NCBI RefSeq assembly: GCF_006438825.1
Contig: NZ_RCZP01000026.1
Span: forward strand, 1-64,000
Direction: 5' to 3'
DNA from: Muricoccus nepalensis
GTDB lineage: Bacteria; Pseudomonadota; Alphaproteobacteria; Acetobacterales; Acetobacteraceae
DNA: 64,000 nt
Shown in pieces: positions 37,976 to 45,926 of this stretch (its first letter is position 1; each line of letters starts with the position of its first letter). The notes below the pieces were generated by a model that was not told where the DNA came from, ran no database searches, and saw only the letters and a list, made by a program, of their open reading frames with translations. A program made the position numbers and the translations under genes.

Positions 37976-39055
37976 ATGACGCGCATGCGTATCCTGATCA
38001 CCGGGAACATGGGTTATGTCGGACCCGTCCTGGTGCGCCACCTGAGGCAGCGCTTCCCCGATGCCACGCTCCTCGGCTTCGACAGCGGCCTCTTCGCGCA
38101 TTGCCTCACCATGCCCGCCGGGACGGGGCCAGTGCCCGAGACGCTGCTGGACGCGCAGCACTTCGGCGACGTCCGGAACGTGCCGGACGCGGTCTTCGAG
38201 GGCGTGGACGCCGTCGTGCACCTCGCGGCGGTCTCGAACGACCCGATGGGGAACCGCTTCGAGGCCGTGACCGAGGCCATCAACCAGGAGGCGAGCCTGC
38301 GCGTGGCGGAGCAGGCGCATCGCGCGGGCGTGCGCGCCTTCGTCTTCGCCTCGAGCTGCAGCGTCTACGGATTCGCGGAGGGAGGGGCGCGGCGCGAGAC
38401 CGACGCCGTGAACCCGCTCACGGCCTATGCCCGCTCCAAGATCGGCACGGAGGAGGGGCTGCGCCAGCGCGACCTCCCGGGCATGGCCGTGACCTGCCTT
38501 CGCTTCGCCACCGCCTGCGGCATGTCGGACCGCCTGCGCCTCGACCTCGTGCTGAACGACTTCGTCGCCGGCGCGCTGGGCAGCGGGACGGTGTCGGTGC
38601 TCAGCGACGGCACGCCCTGGCGGCCGCTGATCGACGTGCGCGACATGGCGCGCGCGATCGAGTGGGCGATCCAGCGCCGGCCCGAGGACGAGGGCGGCCC
38701 CTTCCTCGTCGTGAACGCGGGCTCGGACGAGCGCAACCACACGGTGCGCGAGCTGGCGGAGGCCGTTGCCGGCGCGATCCCGGGGACCGAGGTGAGCATC
38801 AACAAGGACGCGCCGCCGGACAAGCGCTCCTACCAGGTCGACTTCTCGCTCTTCCGCAAGCTGGCGCCAGAGCACCAGCCGCAGGAAACGCTGGACCGCT
38901 CCATCGCCGGGCTGCTGGCGGGGCTGCGCGGCATGGGCTTCGCCGACCCGAACTTTCGGGAGTCGCCGTTCATCCGGCTGAAGACCCTCGCCGCGCTGCT
39001 CGAGAGCGGGCGCCTCGGCACGGACCTGACCTGGGTGCCCGATCGCGCGGCGTGA
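37976..39055 (+). CDS. NAD-dependent epimerase/dehydratase (extended SDR)
   Basis: 359 aa from an ATG with a strong AGAGGAG site. N-terminal NAD fold ILITGNMGYVGPVLV (GxxGxxG near residue 10), HLAAVSNDPMG near 85, and the SDR catalytic set SSCSVYG (Ser) plus TAYARSKIGTEEGL (Tyr and Lys near 152-156). The C-terminus binds the sugar nucleotide (RPLIDVRDMARAIEWA). It could be the missing 4,6-dehydratase or a later epimerase/reductase of a CDP-sugar, but the typical dehydratase active-site Asp-Glu pair is not obvious. Its TGA overlaps the GTG of the kinase gene. Confidence 0.88.
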   Translation: MTRMRILITGNMGYVGPVLVRHLRQRFPDATLLGFDSGLFAHCLTMPAGTGPVPETLLDAQHFGDVRNVPDAVFEGVDAVVHLAAVSNDPMGNRFEAVTEAINQEASLRVAEQAHRAGVRAFVFASSCSVYGFAEGGARRETDAVNPLTAYARSKIGTEEGLRQRDLPGMAVTCLRFATACGMSDRLRLDLVLNDFVAGALGSGTVSVLSDGTPWRPLIDVRDMARAIEWAIQRRPEDEGGPFLVVNAGSDERNHTVRELAEAVAGAIPGTEVSINKDAPPDKRSYQVDFSLFRKLAPEHQPQETLDRSIAGLLAGLRGMGFADPNFRESPFIRLKTLAALLESGRLGTDLTWVPDRAA

Positions 39056-39975
39056 TCCTCGTCTTCGGTTCGGTCAACCTCGATCTCGTCGCCCGGGTCC
39101 CGCGCATCCCGCGGCCGGGCGAGACGGTTCTCGCGCCCGGCTACCGCCTGCTCCACGGCGGGAAGGGGGCGAACCAGGCGGTGGCCGCGGCCCGGGCGCG
39201 CCGGGACCCGGCGATGCCCGTCCGCTTCGCCGGCGCCGTGGGCGCGGATAACTTCGGCCGCGCGGCGCGGGAGAACCTGCGTCGGAACGGCGTGCTGGTG
39301 GAGGCGCTGCGGGAGGTTGCGGCGCCGACGGGCTGCGCCTTCATCACCGTCGACGAGGCCGGGGAGAACGCGATCACCGTCGCGAGCGGGGCGAACCTCT
39401 CGGCCTCGGCCGCCGATCTTCCCGACGCGGCGCTCGAGGGCCTGCGCGTGCTGGTGCTGCAGGCCGAGGTGCCGCTGCGCGAGAGCGCGGCCGTCGCGCG
39501 GCGCGCGCGCGAGGCGGGCGCCCAGGTGGTGCTGAACCTCGCCCCCACGCCGGGCGCGGGCGACGCGGCGCTCCTGCCCGATCTCCTCGCCGCCAGCACG
39601 GTGCTCGTCGCGAACGAGCAGGAGGCCCTCGCCGCGCTGGCGCTGCTCGGCGAGGCGGCGGGGGATGCGCCGGGCGCGATGCGGCGGCTGGTGGAAGTCA
39701 CGGGGCGGGCCGGCATCGTCACGCTGGGGGCGGAGGGCGCGCGCGGCTTCGGGCTGGGCGGCGCCGCCTGGCACGCGCCTGCCCTGCCGGTGCGGCCGGT
39801 GGACACGACGGGGGCGGGAGACACCTTCGTGGGCGTGCTCGCCGCCGGGCTGGCGGAGGGGCTGGCGCTGCCCGAGGCCGCGGCGCGGGCCTGCCGGGCC
39901 GGCTCCCTCGCCTGCCTCTCCCACGGCGCGCAGGACGGCATGCCCGGGCCCGAGCGGATCGACTCGGCGGCGTAG
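39052..39975 (+). CDS. ribokinase-like PfkB family carbohydrate kinase
   Basis: 307 aa from a GTG at 39052 overlapping the previous stop. PfkB signature 1 is LLHGGKGANQAVAAARA near residue 37 and signature 2 VDTTGAGDTFVGVLAAGLA near 248, the latter with the catalytic Asp and anion hole. ILVFGSVNLDLVARVPR opens the fold and VLNLAPTPG matches ribokinase. It phosphorylates a sugar using ATP in the cytoplasm. As the last gene of the sugar run it might make a sugar phosphate for the pathway, or simply salvage ribose. Substrate not determined. Confidence 0.85.
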   Translation: MILVFGSVNLDLVARVPRIPRPGETVLAPGYRLLHGGKGANQAVAAARARRDPAMPVRFAGAVGADNFGRAARENLRRNGVLVEALREVAAPTGCAFITVDEAGENAITVASGANLSASAADLPDAALEGLRVLVLQAEVPLRESAAVARRAREAGAQVVLNLAPTPGAGDAALLPDLLAASTVLVANEQEALAALALLGEAAGDAPGAMRRLVEVTGRAGIVTLGAEGARGFGLGGAAWHAPALPVRPVDTTGAGDTFVGVLAAGLAEGLALPEAAARACRAGSLACLSHGAQDGMPGPERIDSAA

Positions 39976-39979
39976 GGGG

Positions 39980-40010
39980 CCGCCGCCCGGACGGCGAGGC
40001 CGGGCGGCGG
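39980..40010. terminator. hairpin between convergent kinase and transporter genes
   Basis: Perfect 11-bp arms CCGCCGCCCGG (39980-39990) and CCGGGCGGCGG (40000-40010) with a 9-nt loop, in the 42-nt gap between converging genes. It can act on both strands. No U-tract. Confidence 0.6.
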
Positions 40011-40017
40011 GGCGGGG

Positions 40018-41322
40018 CTACTCGGCGGGCGCCTGGGCCGGGGCGACGAGGTCGTTCCGGTGCCGCGGCAGCAGGACGTGGATCAGCAGGGTCGCCACGA
40101 CATAGGCCGCCGCCCCCACGAAGAAGATGAGGGTGTAGTTGTTCCCGGTCGCGTCCAGCAGGCGTCCGACGACCTTGGCGGAGAAGCCGCTCAGGACCGA
40201 GCTGATGCCGCCGCCGAGCCCGACCGCGCCGGCCACCGCGTTCTTCGGCATGGTGTCGGAGACGAGCGTGAACAGGTTCGCCGAGAAGCCCTGGTGCGCC
40301 GCCATGGCGAGGCCGATGAGCAGCACGGCCGTCCAGATGCCCTCCACCCGCGGCGCCAGGAAGACGGGCACGGTGCAGGCCGCGCAGGTCAGCAGGGCCG
40401 CCTTGCGCGCGTTGAACACGCCCATCCCCGCGCGGATGAACCGTCCCGAGAGCCAGCCGCCGCCGACCGAGCCCACGTCGGTCATGAGGTAGATCACGAC
40501 GAGCGGCAGGCCGAGGGCCATGAGGTTGATGTTGAACTTCGAGAAGAGAAAGCTCGGCACCCAGTTGTTGTAGAACCACCAGACGGGGTTCGTGAGGACG
40601 CCGCCGACGATGTAGACCCAGGTGCCGGGGTAGCGGAACAGCTCCACCCAGGGCACCCGCTTCAGCGGCACGTCCGGGTCGCTCTGGATGTAGGCGAGCT
40701 CGGCCGCGGAAACCTTCGGGTGCTCCTCCGGCGCGCGGTAGGCGACGAGCCAGAACACGACCCAGAGGATCCCGACGAAGCCCGTCACGTAGAAGGCCGC
40801 CTGCCAGCCGAAATGCGCGGTGACGAAGGCGGCGATCAGCGGCGCGAGGAGGCCGCCGATGTTGCTGCCCGAGTTGAACACGCCGGTCGCCAGCGCCCGG
40901 TCGCGCACCGGGAACCAGGTGGCGACCGCCTTGATGCAGGTGGGGAAGTTCCCGCCCTCGCCGAGGCCGAGCAGGATGCGGGCGAGGGTGAAGCCTGCGA
41001 CGGTGGTGACGAGGCCGTGGGCGCTGGAGGCGACCGACCAGATGACGGCGGCCACCGCCAGGCCCAGCCGAATGCCGACCCGGTCGGTGAAGGCGCCCAT
41101 GCTGGCGTAGCCTGCTGCGTAGGCCATGCTGAAGGCGAAGACGATGTCGCCGTAGTCACTCTCGCTGAAGTGCATCTCGCCCTGGATCGTCGGCTTGAGC
41201 ACGCCCAGCAGGTTGCGGTCCATGTAGTTGACCGTGGTGATGAAGAACAGCAGCGCGACAATGACCCAGCGGTAATGCCCCGCTGGCCCGACCCCGGGCG
41301 CTCCACGACCTGATTCGTTCAT
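40018..41322 (-). CDS. MFS transporter, anion:cation symporter (ExuT/hexuronate-like)
   Basis: 434 aa with 12 predicted membrane helices. ACS-family marks are strong: NYMDRNLLGVLKPTI after helix 1, DRVGIRLGL loop motif, RILLGLGEGGNFPTCIKAVATWFP in helices 4-5, and NSGSNIGGLLAPL. The EEHPKVSAAELAYI segment in the central loop is typical of hexuronate/galactonate/glucarate transporters. It should take up a sugar acid with protons. It is transcribed away from the regulator's 3' end, with two operator-like sites 335-385 nt upstream of its start, so regulation by the adjacent GntR protein is likely. Confidence 0.9.
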   Translation of the reverse strand: MNESGRGAPGVGPAGHYRWVIVALLFFITTVNYMDRNLLGVLKPTIQGEMHFSESDYGDIVFAFSMAYAAGYASMGAFTDRVGIRLGLAVAAVIWSVASSAHGLVTTVAGFTLARILLGLGEGGNFPTCIKAVATWFPVRDRALATGVFNSGSNIGGLLAPLIAAFVTAHFGWQAAFYVTGFVGILWVVFWLVAYRAPEEHPKVSAAELAYIQSDPDVPLKRVPWVELFRYPGTWVYIVGGVLTNPVWWFYNNWVPSFLFSKFNINLMALGLPLVVIYLMTDVGSVGGGWLSGRFIRAGMGVFNARKAALLTCAACTVPVFLAPRVEGIWTAVLLIGLAMAAHQGFSANLFTLVSDTMPKNAVAGAVGLGGGISSVLSGFSAKVVGRLLDATGNNYTLIFFVGAAAYVVATLLIHVLLPRHRNDLVAPAQAPAE

Positions 41323-41735
41323 GATGACCTTCTCGCGGCTTCGTTGCGTCGTCGCCCCGCGCGGGACCGCGCCGGCGGCGGGCGACGTGCCCTTGGTCCC
41401 TGGCGCCAGGGACGGGGCGCGGGGTGGCTAGGCGCCGCGCGCCGCTTCCGGCCGGGGGAGGTTTCGGGGGCGCGGCGACGGGCATGGGCCGCCGCCCAGG
41501 CGTGCGATGGATGTCATCTCGTTTCCTTCCCTCCGGCCGGCGTTGCGGCGGCCTGCCGTCCCCTCCGCCCTCCTGGCGGGGGCGGGCCGGACCTTGCGGG
41601 GACGCGGAAGCGGCAGCGCCAGCCCGGTCCCGCAAGGCCGCGGGGACGGGGACAGCCTGTCAGACAGATCATGAAAGCGCAGGTTAAAACGCGAACATGT
41701 CTGGCAGGTGCCGGGGTGCCCCGTGGGCGAGGGGC
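41323..41735. other. 413-bp intergenic region with two operator-like sites
   Basis: It lies between the transporter start and the regulator's stop. It holds CTGTCAGACAG (41657-41667) and the related ATGTCTGGCAG (41697-41707) within an AT-richer patch (41660-41700) that probably contains the transporter promoter. The 41340-41650 part looks like an untranslated leader. No gene seen. Confidence 0.5.
41657..41667. promoter_or_regulatory. operator-like palindrome for the FCD-GntR regulator
   Basis: CTGTC-A-GACAG is a perfect 5+1+5 palindrome. Related copies occur at 41697-41707 (9 of 11 matches on the minus strand) and 42489-42499 (9 of 11). All three are in noncoding DNA flanking the regulator gene. 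The size and symmetry suit FadR-type operators. Confidence 0.55.
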
Positions 41736-42452
41736 CTAGAGGTCGCGCTGGCCGTCCGTGACGCGCTGGCGGGAGCGGTTCAGGTGGTAGCGCATGGCCA
41801 GCCCCGCGGCCTCGGCATCGCCCGCCTCGATGGCCTCCGCGATGGCCTCGTGCTCCTCGATCACGCGCCGGGCGCGCTCCTTCGAGCCGGCGCGGGTGAG
41901 GCCGAGCGCGACGCCCATGGCGCCCTGGATCGGGCCGCTCAGCATCTCCAGCAGCTCGGCGAAGAAGGCGTTGCCGCTCGCCTTCGCGACGGCGCGGTGG
42001 AACGCGTAGTCGGCCAGGGCGGGCACCGCCTCGTCGGTGAAGCTCGCCCGCAGCGTGGCCAGCGCCTCGAGGATCCGTTCCATCTCCGGCACGCTCCGGC
42101 GCTGGGCGGCGAGGGACGCGGCCTGCCCCTCGAGCCCGATGCGGACCTCGAGGCAGCGCAGCATCCCCGCGATGTCCGAGACGCTGACGAGGCGGGTGAG
42201 CTGGTCGGAGGGGCGCTTCTTCACGAAGGTTCCGGAGCCCTGGCGGGTCGTCACCAGCCCGTCGGCGTGCAGGCGCATCAGGGCCTCCCGGACCGTCGGG
42301 CGGGAGACGGAGAAGGCCTGGCAGATCTGGTTCTCCGAGGGCAGCTTGTCGCCCTCGCGCAGCTCGCCGGCGATGATCCTCTCCAGGATCTGGCCGTAGA
42401 GCTGGTCGCCGAGCCTCTCCCGCTGCCGGCGGACCAGCTTCAACTCGCCCAT
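41736..42452 (-). CDS. GntR family regulator with FCD domain (FadR type)
   Basis: 238 aa. The N-terminal winged helix (residues about 15-77) shows LPSENQICQAFSVSRPTVREAL and a DGLVTTRQGSGTFV wing. The C-terminal all-helical FCD domain (about 95-225) has the metal/ligand residues Asp-x3-His in ADYAFHRAV, His in EEHEAIAEAI and His in MRYHLNRS. FCD regulators of sugar-acid loci are usually repressors relieved by a pathway acid. It lies between the transporter gene and the divergent catabolic operon, with similar palindromes on both sides, so it probably controls both and itself. Confidence 0.9.
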   Translation of the reverse strand: MGELKLVRRQRERLGDQLYGQILERIIAGELREGDKLPSENQICQAFSVSRPTVREALMRLHADGLVTTRQGSGTFVKKRPSDQLTRLVSVSDIAGMLRCLEVRIGLEGQAASLAAQRRSVPEMERILEALATLRASFTDEAVPALADYAFHRAVAKASGNAFFAELLEMLSGPIQGAMGVALGLTRAGSKERARRVIEEHEAIAEAIEAGDAEAAGLAMRYHLNRSRQRVTDGQRDL

Positions 42453-42488
42453 GACGGCCTCCCCTGGACTCGAAATCTCCCATCCATC

Positions 42489-42499
42489 TTGTCAGGCAG
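42489..42499. promoter_or_regulatory. operator-like site in the regulator/catabolic-operon divergent region
   Basis: TTGTCAGGCAG matches CTGTCAGACAG (41657) at 9 of 11 bases. It lies 37 nt upstream of the regulator start and about 190 nt before the dehydratase gene, a position suited to autoregulation and control of the divergent operon. Confidence 0.5.
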
Positions 42500-42689
42500 G
42501 TTGACGGGAAGCCAGTGTCGATGACAGGTTCCGGCCGGGCGCCCCGGCCGAGGCCGCGGCGGCCCGCGAGGGGGAACCCAGCCGGTCGTGGACGGGAGGC
42601 GGGGGCGCAGGGGTGCCCGGCGCCTCCGGCCGGGCCCGCGGGGCGCCGGCCCTCCTCGACGACGCCGCGCCTCCCTGACGAAGGACATG

Positions 42690-43619
42690 ATGGTGACCTC
42701 GCCGACCCCCAACTTCCTCTCCGCCCTGCCGGGCATCTCCGGCATCCTCGTCACGCCCTTCGACGGCGAGGACCGGATCGCGCCGCAGCTCCTGCGCCCG
42801 GTCATCGACCGCGCGGTGTCGGCGGGCGTGCACATCCTCACCGCCAACGGCAACACCGGCGAGTTCTACGGCCTGACGACGGCCGAGGCGGAGCGCATGG
42901 TGCACGCGGTGGCCGAGATGGTCAGCGGGCGCGTGCCGGTGATCGGCGGCGTCGGGCGCAGCATCGGCGACGCGGTGGCGCTCGCCCGCGCCTCGAAGGC
43001 CGCCGGCGCCTCCGCGCTGATGGTGCACCAGCCGCCCGACCCCTTCGTCGCGCCGCGCGGCGTGGTCTCCTACGTGAAGCGCGTGGCCGAGGCGGGGCAG
43101 GGGCTGCCCATCGTGCTCTACCTCCGCAACGACGGCATCGGGCTCGACGCGATCGAGCAGCTCTGCGCCATCCCCGGCGTCGTCGGCGTGAAGTGGGCCT
43201 CGCCCGCGCCGCTACGCCTGGCCGAGGCGATCCGCCGGGCCGACCCGAAGACCGTCTGGGTCGGCGGGCTGGCGGAGGTCTGGGCGCCGCCGCTGACCGC
43301 GGTCGGCGCGCGCGGCTTCACCTCGGGCCTCATCAACGTCTGGCCGGAGCAGTCCGTCGCGATCCACGCCGCGCTGGCCGCCGGGGACTACCCGAAGGCG
43401 AACGCGCTGATCGCCACGATGAGCGCCTTCGAGGAGCTGCGCGCCGAGGAGGGGAACGGCACCAACGTCTCCGTCGTGAAGGCCGCGCTGAAGCTCATGG
43501 GCAACGACTGCGGCCATGTCCGCCCGCCCGGCGCCTGGCCGCTGACCGACCGCCAGGCGACCCGCCTGGCCGAGAGCCTGGCCAAATGGGGGCTTGCCGC
43601 GGCCCGCAAGGCGGCCTGA
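42690..43619 (+). CDS. dihydrodipicolinate synthase family protein, probable 2-keto-3-deoxy-sugar-acid dehydratase
   Basis: 309 aa. ATG 42687, ATG 42690 and GTG 42693 are all usable; 42690 gives AAGGA a 4-nt spacing. DHDPS/NAL TIM-barrel marks: GILVTPFDGEDRI, TANGNTGEFYGLT near residue 50, Tyr144 in IVLYLRNDG and the Schiff-base Lys168 in VVGVKWAS. Neighbouring IlvD dehydratase and ketoglutarate-semialdehyde dehydrogenase point to a 2-keto-3-deoxypentonate (or 5-keto-4-deoxyglucarate) dehydratase making alpha-ketoglutarate semialdehyde, rather than lysine-pathway DapA. First gene of the catabolic operon. Confidence 0.88.
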   Translation: MVTSPTPNFLSALPGISGILVTPFDGEDRIAPQLLRPVIDRAVSAGVHILTANGNTGEFYGLTTAEAERMVHAVAEMVSGRVPVIGGVGRSIGDAVALARASKAAGASALMVHQPPDPFVAPRGVVSYVKRVAEAGQGLPIVLYLRNDGIGLDAIEQLCAIPGVVGVKWASPAPLRLAEAIRRADPKTVWVGGLAEVWAPPLTAVGARGFTSGLINVWPEQSVAIHAALAAGDYPKANALIATMSAFEELRAEEGNGTNVSVVKAALKLMGNDCGHVRPPGAWPLTDRQATRLAESLAKWGLAAARKAA

Positions 43620-43633
43620 TACCGGGCGAGGGG

Positions 43634-43666
43634 CGCGCGGCCCGGGACGGAGAGCCCGGCCGCGCG
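43634..43666 (+). terminator. intercistronic hairpin after the DHDPS-family gene
   Basis: A 12-bp stem with one bulged C (43643): left arm 43634-43646, right arm 43655-43666, 8-nt loop. No U-tract, and the operon appears to continue. More likely an mRNA-stabilising or attenuating element than a full stop. Confidence 0.4.
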
Positions 43667-43707
43667 TCCGGACACAGCGATCAACAAAGCGAAGGGGAAC
43701 GACGGGA

Positions 43708-44799
43708 ATGAGCACGACGAGGCGCAGCATCCTGCGGATGGCCGGCGGCATGGCGGGCGCGGCCGCGCTGGCCCGCGGCGCCGGGGCGCAGTCCTTTCCC
43801 TTCGCGCCGAACCAGCGCTACCCCGACCCGGCGGTCCAGATCCTGGATCCGTCCTTCGCGAAGTACCGGCTCTACAGCAGCACGGTCGAGCAGCTCGCGA
43901 CCGGCATGCGCTGGGCGGAGGGGCCCGCCTACTTCCCGGACGGCGGCTACCTCCTCGTCAGCGACATCCCCAACAACCGCATCATGAAGTACGACGAGAA
44001 GGACGGCAGCTTCACCGTCTTCCGCCAGCCCGCGAACTACGCGAACGGCAACGCCCGCGACCGCCAGGGCCGGCTGGTGACCTGCGAGCACTCCGTCACC
44101 CGCCGCGTGACGCGCACCGAGAAGGACGGCTCCATCACCGTCCTCGCGGACCGCTTCGAGGGCAAGCGCCTCAACGCGCCCAACGACATCGTGGTGAAGT
44201 CCGACGACAGCATCTGGTTCACCGATCCCACCTTCGGCATCCTCGGCGAGTGGGAGGGCAGCCGCGCGACGCCGGAGCAGGCCACCACCAACGTCTACCG
44301 CCTGACGCCCGACGGGAAGCTCGACGCCGTCATCACCGACCTCGTCCTGCCCAACGGCCTCGCCTTCTCGCCCGACGAGAAGAAGCTCTACGTCGTCGGC
44401 CGCAACCCCGCGCCCGCCCGTTCCATCTTCTCCTACGACGTCGGCGCGGATGGCAGCCTCTCCAACCGCGTCAAGCTCATCGACGCCACCGATTCCGCGG
44501 CCCTCGACGGCTTCCGCGTCGATCGCGACGGCAATCTCTGGTGCGGCTACGGCAGCGACGGCAACCTCGAGGCCGAGCCCACGCGCGTCGGCGGCCGGAT
44601 GGTCTACGCTCCGCGCGGCAAGCCCGAGGAGCTCGACGGCGTGATGGTCTTCAACCCGCAGGGCAAGCCGATCGCCCATATCCGCCTGCCCGAGCGCTGC
44701 GCCAACCTCTGCTTCGGCGGCCCCAAGGGCAACCGCCTCTACATGACGAGCTCGCACTCCCTCTACGCGCTCTATGTCGAGGCCCACGGCGCGGTCTGA
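43708..44799 (+). CDS. Tat-exported SMP-30/gluconolactonase family lactonase
   Basis: 363 aa from the ATG at 43708, which puts a twin-arginine signal at the very N-terminus (STTRRSILRMAGG, then a hydrophobic core ending GAGAQ). The mature part is a six-bladed propeller: GMRWAEGPAYFPDGGYLLVSD (metal-binding Glu), LNAPNDIVVKSDDSIWFTDP, LPNGLAFSPDEKKLYV and an FRVDRDGNLWCGYG blade with a catalytic-type Asp. It opens sugar lactones in the periplasm, giving the aldonate imported or used by the rest of the locus. A second, cytoplasmic paralogue sits at 53535-54491. Confidence 0.9.
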   Translation: MSTTRRSILRMAGGMAGAAALARGAGAQSFPFAPNQRYPDPAVQILDPSFAKYRLYSSTVEQLATGMRWAEGPAYFPDGGYLLVSDIPNNRIMKYDEKDGSFTVFRQPANYANGNARDRQGRLVTCEHSVTRRVTRTEKDGSITVLADRFEGKRLNAPNDIVVKSDDSIWFTDPTFGILGEWEGSRATPEQATTNVYRLTPDGKLDAVITDLVLPNGLAFSPDEKKLYVVGRNPAPARSIFSYDVGADGSLSNRVKLIDATDSAALDGFRVDRDGNLWCGYGSDGNLEAEPTRVGGRMVYAPRGKPEELDGVMVFNPQGKPIAHIRLPERCANLCFGGPKGNRLYMTSSHSLYALYVEAHGAV

Positions 44800-44848
44800 G
44801 CCGCGCCCCACGCGTTCGCGGCGACGCCGCACAGGAAGGAAACCGCCC

Positions 44849-45820
44849 ATGCTCGCTCACGGCCGCCGCCTCGCCGCCGCCGCGCTGCTCACGCTCGCCG
44901 CGGGGCCCGCCCTCGCCCAGGGCCGCCCCTACCCGAACCAGCCGATCCGGGTGATCGTGCCCTTCAGCGCCGGGACCTCGGACACGGTGGCGCGGCTCGT
45001 CAGCACCGAGATGTCGAAGGCCATGGGCCAGCCGATGGTGGTGGAGAGCCGCCCGGGCGCCGGCGGCAACCTCGGCAGCGAGGCCTGCGCGCGGGCGGCG
45101 CCGGACGGCTACACCATCTGCCTCGGCACGATCAGCAGCCACGCCATCAACCCCGCGATCTACCCGCGCCTGCCCTACAACAACCTGCGCGACTTCGCGC
45201 CGATCACGCAGCTCGCCTCGCAGCCGAACGCGCTGGCCGTCTCCGACAACTTCGGGCCCCGCACCATCCCGGAGCTGATCGCCTACCTCAAGGCCCGCCC
45301 GGGCGAGGTGAACTACGGCTCCTCGGGCGTCGGCACCTCGGTCCACCTGGCCGGCACGCTCTTCGCGCAGCTCACGGGCACGACGATCGAGCACGTGCCT
45401 TATCGCGGCAGCGGGCAGATCACCACGGCGCTGCTCGGGGGCGAGCTGCCGATGGCCTTCGACAACTTCTCCTCCGTCTGGCCCTTCGCGCGGGAGGGCA
45501 AGATGCGCGTCCTCGGCGTCACCTCGCTCCAGCGCAGCCCCACCGCACCCGACGTGCCCGCGATCGCGGAGACGGTTCCCGGCTTCGAGAGCCTCTCGTG
45601 GCACGGCTTCTTCACCCAGTCCCGCGTGCCGCCCGAGATCGTCGCCCGCCTGAACGCCGAGGCCCGCGCGGCGCTGGCCACCCCTCTCGTCCAGGGCCGC
45701 TTCGCCGATCTCGGCATCACGCCGGTCGGCAACTCGCCGGAGGAGTTCCGCGCCTTCGTCGCGAGCGAGACGCAGCGCTGGGGCGAGGTCGCGAAGCGCG
45801 CGAACATCAGCCTCGACTAG
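44849..45820 (+). CDS. tripartite tricarboxylate transporter (TctC/Bug) substrate-binding protein
   Basis: 323 aa from the ATG at 44849, with a Sec signal peptide ([16 protein letters not shown]). Bug-family marks: [42 protein letters not shown], an Asp/Tyr pair in [10 protein letters not shown], and [22 protein letters not shown]. It binds a carboxylate in the periplasm. The TctA/TctB membrane subunits are absent here, as for most Bug proteins. With the lactonase before it and the catabolic enzymes after it, an aldonate ligand is likely. Confidence 0.92.
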   Translation: MLAHGRRLAAAALLTLAAGPALAQGRPYPNQPIRVIVPFSAGTSDTVARLVSTEMSKAMGQPMVVESRPGAGGNLGSEACARAAPDGYTICLGTISSHAINPAIYPRLPYNNLRDFAPITQLASQPNALAVSDNFGPRTIPELIAYLKARPGEVNYGSSGVGTSVHLAGTLFAQLTGTTIEHVPYRGSGQITTALLGGELPMAFDNFSSVWPFAREGKMRVLGVTSLQRSPTAPDVPAIAETVPGFESLSWHGFFTQSRVPPEIVARLNAEARAALATPLVQGRFADLGITPVGNSPEEFRAFVASETQRWGEVAKRANISLD

Positions 45821-45827
45821 GGCCGGT

Positions 45828-45849
45828 GGCCGGGGATCGCGCCCCGGCC
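45828..45849 (+). terminator. hairpin after the Bug protein gene
   Basis: Arms GGCCGGGG (45828-45835) and CCCCGGCC (45842-45849) with a 6-nt loop, in the 106-nt gap before the dehydrogenase gene. No U-tract. Probably attenuating. Confidence 0.4.
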
Positions 45850-45926
45850 CCCGTCTCCCCGCCCCGTCTCCCGACACCGGGCGACGGCACGCACGCGCCG
45901 CGGACGCGGCAGCAGGAGTTCAGAGC

